Part shown: positions 1-7,512 of the stretch, piece by piece | Layout of the letters: each line of letters starts with the position of its first letter | Numbering within the stretch: position 1 is the stretch's first letter | DNA from: Planctomycetota bacterium | GTDB taxonomy: Bacteria > Planctomycetota > PLA2 | Length of the DNA stretch: 64,000 nucleotides | Assembly (NCBI GenBank): GCA_021776785.1 | Contig: JAJFFF010000004.1 | Coordinates: 294,516 to 358,515, forward strand | Direction of reading: 5' to 3' | Made by a program: the position numbers and the translations under genes | Notes under the pieces: model-generated | The model's database searches: none | Seen by the model: the letters and a program-made list of their open reading frames with translations, nothing else | Told to the model about the DNA's origin: nothing

Positions 1-2
1 TA

Positions 3-584
3 GACGGCGGACTCGACGGGTGGCTCGAAACCGGCGGCGCCACCGTCGCCAACATCCCGACGGCGTGCGCGCCGGAGTGGAAGGGTCGCGCGATCGCGGG
101 CCCGGCGCGTTCATGGCGTGTGCGCACGCACCTGCGCGCGACGACCGACGAAGTGCGTGCGGCCGCTGCAACGGGCGGCGCCGGCCGCCTTGTCGACGTG
201 CGCGCGCGCGGCGAGTGGGACGGAACCGACATCGACCGCTATCCGTTTTTCTCGGCGGCGGGTCACATCCCGACGGCGGTTCACCAAGGCGATTGGGACA
301 CGCTGCTCGACCCGGCCACAAAACGCCTCGGCCCAAACATCCACAACGTCGCGCACCGTTGGCGCGAACAGGGCATTCTCGATGCGTGTGTCGAAGCGGG
401 CGAGAAGCCGCTCATCTTTTATTGCGGCACGGGATGGCGTTCGAGCATCGCGTTCCTCGTGGCGTGCCTGCTCGGACTGCCGGCCAAGAACTACGAGGAC
501 GGGTTCTACGGATGGTCGGACGGCGAAGCCAACGAGATCGCGGTCGCGCGCGAAGACCCACGGCAACGCACCATCCAACCGTAG
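3..584 (+). CDS. Rhodanese-type sulfurtransferase, 5'-truncated
   Basis: The frame is open from the window edge, so this is the C-terminal part of a longer protein; the internal GTG at 120 is probably not the start. The visible part ends one domain (GLDGWL near the edge) and contains a full second rhodanese domain. The active-site loop is YCGTGWRSS, with the Cys expected to carry the persulfide. VDVRARGEWDG and GHIPTAVH are the usual rhodanese strand and helix motifs. The layout suggests a tandem-domain thiosulfate or 3-mercaptopyruvate sulfurtransferase, where only the second domain is catalytic. The loop CGTGWR differs from the CRKGVT and CGSGVT types, so the sulfur donor cannot be assigned. 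Family confident; substrate unknown. Confidence 0.85.
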   Translation, partial: DGGLDGWLETGGATVANIPTACAPEWKGRAIAGPARSWRVRTHLRATTDEVRAAAATGGAGRLVDVRARGEWDGTDIDRYPFFSAAGHIPTAVHQGDWDTLLDPATKRLGPNIHNVAHRWREQGILDACVEAGEKPLIFYCGTGWRSSIAFLVACLLGLPAKNYEDGFYGWSDGEANEIAVAREDPRQRTIQP

Positions 585-1051
585 CGAGCAAAGCAGCGGC
601 GCAACGCTCGGCGTGAAGAGTGCGTCACGTTCACACGGGACCGCAAGGAGTGCGCTCGCGGAGGTCTTTGGTCCATCCCGGCCCATGCTCCGTGAGGAGC
701 CATCAGCCGCGCGCGCGTTCTACCCACCGACACTCGCGCGAGCGCCGGACCGAGACTGGCAGTGAAGCGTGCTTGTTTCTGCGTGGACCGGCTGGCGTTC
801 GCGCGGGCACGCGATGGGCAAGGTCGTCATCAAAGATTGAAGTCGAGTACTCCGCGGCGAGTCCGTCGGTGGCTCGAACAACTCACACCGAGCGCGGAGT
901 CGGACAGGCCGCCTGGATGCGTGTACGTTGAGCGTTCCGTGTATCGCTCGACGCAACGACCGGAGTAGCAGACCCGGTCGATCTTGACGCAAGCAGCATG
1001 CACGTTCACCGGACGTGGCAGGACACGCGCTGCGCGCGCGGCTGGCGGTGT
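585..1051. other. Intergenic stretch without a supported gene
   Basis: Open frames here are short, rich in Arg, Ser and Pro, and overlap each other on both strands, as expected for high-GC noncoding DNA. No tRNA, strong terminator or repeat was recognised. Confidence 0.5.
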
Positions 1052-1798
1052 CTACGCCTTTCGCCGACGACGGCACATCCACGCGCCGCCGATGAGGGCG
1101 AGTAACGCGAACGTTCCGGGCTCCGGCACCGGGGCGCTGCTCACCTGCTTGGCATCACGAAACGCGTAAAATCCTTGCAGGGTCGTCCCGTCTTCGAGGA
1201 TGAGCGGCATGTGACCGGGACCGAAAATCGAGCTGAAGAAACCAAACCCGGCGATGCCGGGGCTACCGAACCGCGTCGGCGTGGTGCGCTTGACGTAGTC
1301 CAGCTTCCCTGCCTCGATGACGTTGGGGTCTCCGACGCTGCCGTCGGGACCTTCGATGTCCGCGCTCGAAAAATCAGGCGCGATTGCGCCGCTGATGCCC
1401 GACTGAAAGTCCACCACCTCGGTGTAGTAGATGAAGTTCGTCGCCTTTACGTCGACCAATCCGAGCCCGGTGTTGCTCACCCATATCGATGTCGTCGCAA
1501 ACACTCCGTAGTTTTCGTGGGCAAAAATCGGTCGCCGTTCCTGCGACGGATCGTTGTACAGGTCCGGATTCGAAGTGTCCGTCAGGATCTTAAAGACCCA
1601 ATCACCCGTTACTTTCATCCACGCACCGTTCACAAACATCTCGCCCGGTGCCCCCTGCTCAAAACTAGGGGCAAAAATGGCCTGATCGGTCTGGTTCGAA
1701 TACGTCTGGGTGATCACGATCGGCTCCGCGAATGCAGTTCCGGCCAGCAAAGCCACGCATGCCACGACGGCGATCGACACTCTCAAAATACTCATCAC
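1052..1798 (-). CDS. PEP-CTERM sorted exported protein
   Basis: A 248-residue exported protein. Residues 1-24 form a signal peptide ending in GTAFA. The C terminus has a PEP-CTERM tripartite signal: VPEPGTFALL, a short hydrophobic stretch and a basic tail CRRRRKA. Proteins of this class are recognised and processed by an exosortase and usually go to the outer surface or extracellular matrix. The middle part (about residues 25-215) is beta-rich with no domain I recognise. No exosortase is in this window, so the sorting enzyme must be elsewhere. It stands alone, divergent from the large lipoprotein gene at 2068. Confidence 0.85.
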   Translation of the reverse strand: MMSILRVSIAVVACVALLAGTAFAEPIVITQTYSNQTDQAIFAPSFEQGAPGEMFVNGAWMKVTGDWVFKILTDTSNPDLYNDPSQERRPIFAHENYGVFATTSIWVSNTGLGLVDVKATNFIYYTEVVDFQSGISGAIAPDFSSADIEGPDGSVGDPNVIEAGKLDYVKRTTPTRFGSPGIAGFGFFSSIFGPGHMPLILEDGTTLQGFYAFRDAKQVSSAPVPEPGTFALLALIGGAWMCRRRRKA

Positions 1799-2067
1799 GA
1801 TCTCCGCGCGCGACGATGCGCGGGAGGAAGGCTAGCAGCTTTAGAGGATCAACCGTTCGGCCATCGCGACGCAGCGCGGATTCATGTGTCGATCTAGATG
1901 GACAACGCGTGCCCGCGCAAAGAACGGCGCTGCAGACGCCGCGTCGCGAGCGACGGCATGGATGCGTAGTGGCAACCAGAATCGCGCACGTCATTCAGAT
2001 TTCAGATTTTTTTTGAACGAAACCGGCGCCGTCCGGGGACTGGGGGCAAGCAAGGAGGACTATTTAG

Positions 2068-5000
2068 ATGAGACCGATCTTCACCATAGTGATTGGGGTG
2101 CTCGTCGCCGCCTGTTCCGGCAGCGGCGCGGACGCCCCGCAATTGACGGCCCAGGATCCCGCAGCCGTGGCCACGATCCAGGGCAAGCTCACCGACCAGC
2201 TCGGAGCGCCGGTTGTTGGCGCGCGCGTGAGCCTTCATATTTTGGCCACTAGCACGTTGTCTGGTGCGCCCGTTGCGACGTTTGTGTCACTCCTCGACGG
2301 GTCGTTTCTCGTCCAAGCGCCTGCGGGTAACTACCAGCTGTGCGTGACGGTGGAGCGCTCCGAAGATGGCGTCGTGCAAGACGTCACGGTGCATCAACAG
2401 ATCGTGCAAGCGGCGGCCGACGAAGAGATCAACCTTGATACGATCGAGGTGCAGGCGATCGTCGATACGGACCTAGACGGAATCGCGAATGGGCTCGAGT
2501 CATCGGGTTGGTCGATCCTCGTCGACGAGGACGGCGTGGGTCGCCGCGTGACGCGACTCGTATCAAGTGATCCCAATCTCGATGACACCGACTTCGACGG
2601 CATTCCGGACGCGGAGGAGTTCGCAGCTCGCAGCGACCCGCGCCGCGCCGACACCGATGGCGATCTCTTGAGCGACTTCGACGAGATCCGCGTCTACAAG
2701 AGTCAGCCGAACAGTGTCGATACCGACGGCGATGCGTTTCCTGCGGGCGCGCTTCTGCCGAACCCGGCGCTGTTCGACGGATTGGAACTCATGTTGTCAG
2801 GCACTTCGCCGACGCTGGCGGACACGGACGGCGACGGCCAGACCGACTACGAGGAAATCATCGGCGGCGGTTTCAACCCGCTCGTCGCGGAGGTGCCGCG
2901 TCTCGACCTCGAGGTGACCGGCGACCCCGCGATCGCGCTTAACGTCGCGCAAACCGAGGACGAGACGATTTCCATCAACACGCTGCGCCGCGATCAGTCG
3001 GAGCAGAGCCGGACCGACACGGAACTAAGCCGTGAGACGCTCTCGTTCCGCGAGTTTCTCGGAGTCGAAACCTCGGCCAGCGTCGATATCAGCCCGGTTG
3101 GCATTCCCAAGGGCGGCAGCGTCAGCGTCAAAACGAATGTCGAGTTCGAGGCGAAGCAGGAGTTCGTCGAAGAGACTTCCACGTCCTTCACGCGGGCGTC
3201 CGCGCGAGAGACCCAACGAGCGATCGACGATGCGCGGACGACGGGAAAGTCGTTCTCGGACGGCAGCCTCGCGATCGCCCTCAACGTCCGCAACACCTCG
3301 GACCGCACGGTCGAGGTGACCGATCTCTCGGTGATCGCCTTTCGACGTCTGCCGAGCCGTGCGCGTTCCGCCTCGCGGACGTTCGCGCTCGTCGCGTTGC
3401 TGGAGCCCGGGAGCGCCTTTGAGGCGGTCGTGCTTCCGCCCGGCGGCGAGTTTTCGTTCGTGGCGGAAAACAAGAACATCGCTCTCGGGCTGATCCTGCC
3501 GCTGCTCGACGATCCCTCGAGCCTGTTTTTCGAGGTCGCGAACTTCACGCTCAAGGAGGTCGATGCGTTCGGCGTCGGCGCGGAGGACTTCGCGGCCACC
3601 GGGGAGCGCGTCGCGGAGCGCTGCGGCATGGTCGCGATCGACTTCGGCGACGGCGAGGTCAAGCGCGAGATGGTCGCGACGAATGTCCGACGCAGTCCGG
3701 ACGGCAAGGGCATCGGCCTTCCGTTGGTCGAGATCCTCGGCGACGTCATCGGCCAGGACTTCGAGACGACAGTCGTTAGCCTGCTCGACGAAGACCGCAA
3801 TCCGATTCCCGGCGAGACCGTCGAGATCCTGACTCGCATCGGCGACAAGGACACATTTAAGAACGCCGACGGTTCGACCGGATTCTGGGCCGTGAGCGGC
3901 ACCGGGCCGCAATTCGACGGGCAAAACCGCGTGAATTTCTCCGCGATCGCCCTGATGCCGGGCTCGCGGATCAATCTGATCTACCTGCAGGATCGCGACG
4001 GCGACGGGCTCTTCGACCGCGAGGAGTTTTACTTCGGCACCGATCGCGAAAATCCAGACTCTGATTCCGACGGCCTGACCGACGGGCTCGAGGCGCGCAC
4101 AGGCTGGGATGTGTTCTTCTTCGAGGAGACGGACACCGGCGCACGCGTGCTCTATTCGCCGGCGACGCGACGAGTTTTCTCCGACCCGCTACGGCAGGAC
4201 TCGGACGGCGACTTCCTGAGCGATAAGGCGGAGTTTGAGGGCGCAGAAACTATCGTGATCGGGCTCGAAACGTTCACCTGTTCGACCGACCCAAACGACT
4301 TTGACACCGACGACGACTTCCGTTTCGACAACGTCGACGACTTCCCATGCGATCGTCCGGACCCGCTGCTCGTACCAACCAACGGACTGCTGGTGCACTA
4401 CTCGTTCTCCGAGTTCGGCGACCCCGCGACCAGTGCACGCAGCAACGTCCTCGACGGGAGCGACCAAAACAACCCGGGCGTAGCGAACCGGGCGTTTTTC
4501 GGCTTCGGGGTCTCGGGCGACTTCGCCGAGGACTTCGGCGTCTTCCGGTACACCGACCGCTTCGGCCTGGATCGTGGCGCCGGCCTGGTCGTGCAAAAGA
4601 ACCTCCTTGGCGGAGCGCAGAGCACGAACGATTTCGCCCGCATCGAGACCGACGAGGACAAAAAAATCGAGATCGCCCGGGGCGCGACGCCGGAGCTGCG
4701 CGGATTCACGATCGCGACTTGGGTGCGCGTCCACCGTGCCCCCGAGCTGAATGTCGAAGCGCCGATCGCGGCGTTTACGACGGAAGTCTCGGGAGGCGAC
4801 GACAAGCTTTGGGGCGGATTGATCCTCAAGGAAACCGGCGGCCTCTCGCCCAAGTCCGAGGTCCGCTTCGACGTGCCCCTTCCCGGCGGTGGCAAGCTGA
4901 CCGTACCGGCCGCCGGCAGTCCGTTTCAGCTCGAGCCTGACAAGTGGTACCTAGTCGTTGGCACTGTCGCGTTGGAAGGTACGACGGGCGAAGTAATCGC

Positions 5001-5253
5001 ACGTCTTTACGTCACCGAGTTTGGTGCGCTGGAGCCCGTTGAGATCGGCAACGCGGTGGACGGGTTCTCGTTCGATACGTTCGAGGGGCCGGAAGGGGGC
5101 ATGGTGCTGAAGATGGCCGGGTTCATCCCGGAAGACTCGGTCAACGCTCTTGAAACGGCACACGTGAGCATCGCGCTCGACGAGGTCCGTATCTACCGCC
5201 GCCCGCTCGATCCGGACGACATCGAGTCGCTCTTCCGCGAGTTGCCGCGCTAG
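2068..5253 (+). CDS. Large lipoprotein with Ca-binding repeats, a PA-like pore-forming core and a LamG-like domain
   Basis: A 1061-residue lipoprotein; lipobox VAAC at residues 13-16. The start is set by AAGGAGG nine bases upstream. Order of domains: a carboxypeptidase-regulatory-like beta-sandwich (about 35-105); thrombospondin-3-like DxDxDG calcium repeats (about 132-271, e.g. DTDFDGIPDAEE); a core at about 278-632; more DxDxDG repeats (about 642-755); a concanavalin/LamG-like domain (about 771-1058). By eye the core follows Bacillus anthracis protective antigen and related binary-toxin B components: a Ser/Thr-rich stretch alternating with charges (QSEQSRTDTELSRETLS), then SLAIALNVRNTSDRTVEV matching the PA strand ANIRYVNTGTAPIYNV, then MVAIDFGDGEVKRE matching IATYNFENGRVRVD. 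This rests on remembered PA sequence, not a search. It is followed 11 bases later by the Asp-box lipoprotein. It could instead be a structural adhesin using the same fold. Confidence 0.75.
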   Translation: MRPIFTIVIGVLVAACSGSGADAPQLTAQDPAAVATIQGKLTDQLGAPVVGARVSLHILATSTLSGAPVATFVSLLDGSFLVQAPAGNYQLCVTVERSEDGVVQDVTVHQQIVQAAADEEINLDTIEVQAIVDTDLDGIANGLESSGWSILVDEDGVGRRVTRLVSSDPNLDDTDFDGIPDAEEFAARSDPRRADTDGDLLSDFDEIRVYKSQPNSVDTDGDAFPAGALLPNPALFDGLELMLSGTSPTLADTDGDGQTDYEEIIGGGFNPLVAEVPRLDLEVTGDPAIALNVAQTEDETISINTLRRDQSEQSRTDTELSRETLSFREFLGVETSASVDISPVGIPKGGSVSVKTNVEFEAKQEFVEETSTSFTRASARETQRAIDDARTTGKSFSDGSLAIALNVRNTSDRTVEVTDLSVIAFRRLPSRARSASRTFALVALLEPGSAFEAVVLPPGGEFSFVAENKNIALGLILPLLDDPSSLFFEVANFTLKEVDAFGVGAEDFAATGERVAERCGMVAIDFGDGEVKREMVATNVRRSPDGKGIGLPLVEILGDVIGQDFETTVVSLLDEDRNPIPGETVEILTRIGDKDTFKNADGSTGFWAVSGTGPQFDGQNRVNFSAIALMPGSRINLIYLQDRDGDGLFDREEFYFGTDRENPDSDSDGLTDGLEARTGWDVFFFEETDTGARVLYSPATRRVFSDPLRQDSDGDFLSDKAEFEGAETIVIGLETFTCSTDPNDFDTDDDFRFDNVDDFPCDRPDPLLVPTNGLLVHYSFSEFGDPATSARSNVLDGSDQNNPGVANRAFFGFGVSGDFAEDFGVFRYTDRFGLDRGAGLVVQKNLLGGAQSTNDFARIETDEDKKIEIARGATPELRGFTIATWVRVHRAPELNVEAPIAAFTTEVSGGDDKLWGGLILKETGGLSPKSEVRFDVPLPGGGKLTVPAAGSPFQLEPDKWYLVVGTVALEGTTGEVIARLYVTEFGALEPVEIGNAVDGFSFDTFEGPEGGMVLKMAGFIPEDSVNALETAHVSIALDEVRIYRRPLDPDDIESLFRELPR

Positions 5254-5264
5254 GAGTCACGGGA

Positions 5265-6761
5265 ATGGGAATGCTTAACATCATCCGGGCCGCCGCACTC
5301 GCGGCGGCCCTTTTTCTTCCCGCTTGCGGGGGCGGCGGCGGACGGGGCGCGCCGATCGATCCTCCGGAGGATCCCGGGGACCCACTTGTTGAGACGTTCT
5401 CGCCGGAGTTTCTCCCCGAGCCGACGAAACTCGATGTCGGTCAGCAGGCTCCTGTCGACGCGCCCGTGGCTGTGTTGGCACAAGCATCGGCCCCGCGCGA
5501 AGGCGACTCGGTTGGCGCGCGCATCTGTCGGGCGGGCGAGGACATCTACGTTGCTTGGGCCGACGATTACGCGCTCGAATGGCAGATCCTCTTTAATCAC
5601 TCGACCGACCGCGGCGCCACTTGGCAAGAGGTTCCGTATCGTCTCGATCGCAAACCGTTTGGTCGCGGTGACGCGCAACGGCCGACGCTCGCGTGTGCCG
5701 GGAACTCCGTCTACGTGGCCTGGGAGGACAATCGCTCGGGAACCCCTGAGATTCGATTCACGCGGTCGGCGGATCGCGGCGCGAGCTGGAGTGGCGACGA
5801 TGTGTCGCTCAGTCAACCGCTCCCCGGTGCGGCGTCGCGCCCCGTGCTCGGTGCATTCGGGGATCGCGTCTGCGTCGCGTGGCTCCAGGGCGAACTCGAC
5901 GGCGTCGCAACGATTCGCCTTCGCTTGTCACTCGATGGAGGCCGTTCGTGGCTCGCGACGCAGCGCCTCGACGCCCCGCCGCACGCCGTGGGCGCGGCCG
6001 GGCCGCCGCTGCTCTCCGTCGCCAGCGATCAGATTGCAGCCGCTTGGGCCGACCGTCGCCATGGCGCGGCGGACATTTTCGCCAATGTTTCTGTGGACGG
6101 TGGCCTCACGTGGCGAGCCGGCGGAGTCCGCGTCGAGCGCGACGCGCCGGGCGTGCACGAGTCGGTGCTCGGGCAGGTGCACGGCACGGGCACGGAGATC
6201 TTTTGCGCCTGGCACGACAACCGCGCCGGTGAAAACGATACGTACTTCGCGCGCTCGCTCAACGCCGGCGCTGCGTGGTTGGAGCAGCGGCTCAGTGCCG
6301 GCGGCGCGCTGGCGACGAGTCCTCGGATCGCGCGTTCCGGAGACCGCGTGTACACCGTCTGGACCGAGGCCCGTCGCGGCGCCTCGGACATCGTCGTGGC
6401 GCGTTCGGCAAACCGCGGTGCCACATTCGTCGCCGTTCCCGTCAGCCGGTTCCCGGCCGGAGCCGCACCGGCGCTCGGCCCGCGCATCGCTGTCCGCGGC
6501 GACGAGGTGTTCGTTGTCTGGGAGCAGGCGCGTTTCGGGCCGCTCGACCTCTACTTCACGTTCAGCGACACCGGCAGCGTCGCGTGGCCGGATCTGGACC
6601 TGCGCCTCGACAATGACAGGGCCAACCCGATCCCGTTTGACGACGTTCCGACGCAGCGCTTGCGCCCGCGCCTGGCGCTCGGAGCAACGGATGTTTATGT
6701 CGTGTGGACCGACGACCGCGCAGGGATGCGCGACATCTACTTCACCCGCAACGTGAGATGA
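5265..6761 (+). CDS. Asp-box (BNR) beta-propeller lipoprotein
   Basis: A 498-residue lipoprotein; lipobox FLPAC at residues 17-21, then a Gly-rich linker. About six Asp-box motifs of form SxDxGxxW recur every 50 or so residues (STDRGATW near 113, SADRGASW, SLDGGRSW, SVDGGLTW, SLNAGAAW, SANRGATF), each preceded by a VYVAW-type strand. This predicts a six-bladed sialidase-like propeller. Sialidase catalytic Arg/Tyr residues are not evident, so a binding role is likelier than glycosidase activity. The Shine-Dalgarno GGAG overlaps the stop codon of the preceding gene, and its own stop overlaps the next start (ATGA), so it is translationally coupled on both sides. Confidence 0.8.
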   Translation: MGMLNIIRAAALAAALFLPACGGGGGRGAPIDPPEDPGDPLVETFSPEFLPEPTKLDVGQQAPVDAPVAVLAQASAPREGDSVGARICRAGEDIYVAWADDYALEWQILFNHSTDRGATWQEVPYRLDRKPFGRGDAQRPTLACAGNSVYVAWEDNRSGTPEIRFTRSADRGASWSGDDVSLSQPLPGAASRPVLGAFGDRVCVAWLQGELDGVATIRLRLSLDGGRSWLATQRLDAPPHAVGAAGPPLLSVASDQIAAAWADRRHGAADIFANVSVDGGLTWRAGGVRVERDAPGVHESVLGQVHGTGTEIFCAWHDNRAGENDTYFARSLNAGAAWLEQRLSAGGALATSPRIARSGDRVYTVWTEARRGASDIVVARSANRGATFVAVPVSRFPAGAAPALGPRIAVRGDEVFVVWEQARFGPLDLYFTFSDTGSVAWPDLDLRLDNDRANPIPFDDVPTQRLRPRLALGATDVYVVWTDDRAGMRDIYFTRNVR

Positions 6762-7498
6762 GTGGGCCCGCGTCGCTCGAATCGCCGGGACGCGGAGCTT
6801 GGAATTCGGCACAATGGCGCGTCGTGGGATCCTCGCCGAGCACGTGCTGGACGGTGGTTCGCGGCGCCGCGGACGGAAACGCCGCGGACCGCGCCGAGTT
6901 CGCGCGCTTTTACGCGCCCGTTCTGCGCGCCTACTTCGGCGCGCGCTGGCGCGGTACACCTTTGCGAGCTGACATCGAGGACGCGGTCCAGGAGGCATTT
7001 CTCGACTTCTTCAAAGAAGGCGGGGCGCTGGACAGACTCGAGCCCGGTAAGGGCGGAAGTTTCAAAGCGTTCCTCTATGGGGTAGCGCGAACGATCGGGC
7101 TGCGCCGTGAGACTCAGCGCGCGCGGCGTCGCGAACGGGCCGCCGGCAGCACGCTCGAATGCGTATCGGATGAGGAGACTCTGTCCCATGCATTCGATCG
7201 CGCGTGGGCCCTGCGGGTCGTGCGGCGCGCCGGCGAACTTCATGCGCGCACGGCGGTGGCGAAGGGCAACGACGCTGCTCGTCGCGTGGAGCTCTTGAGG
7301 CTTCGGTTCCACGAGGGGCTGCCGATTCGTGAGATCGCGCACAATTGGAGTGAGGACGCAGCAAAGCTCCACCGCGAGTACCGAAAGGCCCGACAAGAGT
7401 TTCGCGCAGCGTTGCGGGAGACCGTACGGTTCCACGCACCCGATGCGGAAAGCGCTGCCATCGATCGTCAGTGCGAGTCGATCCTCGACTTCTTTTGA
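6758..7498 (+). CDS. Sigma-70 family (ECF-like) RNA polymerase sigma factor
   Basis: A 246-residue sigma factor. The chosen ATG overlaps the upstream stop (ATGA); the frame is open 18 codons further upstream, but that would run deep into the previous gene. Region 2 is seen at about residues 35-120 (DIEDAVQEAFLDFF, then FKAFLYGVARTIGLR). Region 4 is at about 175-225 (LRLRFHEGLPIREIA plus a recognition helix SEDAAKLHREYRKAR). It directly precedes a Ser/Thr kinase whose Shine-Dalgarno overlaps this gene's stop. Such sigma-kinase pairs are common in Planctomycetota, where the kinase is thought to control the sigma factor. The promoters it recognises are unknown. Confidence 0.85.
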   Translation: MSGPASLESPGRGAWNSAQWRVVGSSPSTCWTVVRGAADGNAADRAEFARFYAPVLRAYFGARWRGTPLRADIEDAVQEAFLDFFKEGGALDRLEPGKGGSFKAFLYGVARTIGLRRETQRARRRERAAGSTLECVSDEETLSHAFDRAWALRVVRRAGELHARTAVAKGNDAARRVELLRLRFHEGLPIREIAHNWSEDAAKLHREYRKARQEFRAALRETVRFHAPDAESAAIDRQCESILDFF

Positions 7499-7512
7499 GG
7501 AGGCGCACTGGC

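Noticed and set aside
720..1082. Minus-strand frame of 120 codons in the gap before the PEP-CTERM gene
   Set aside because: No start signal, Cys/Arg-rich composition and no recognisable domain.
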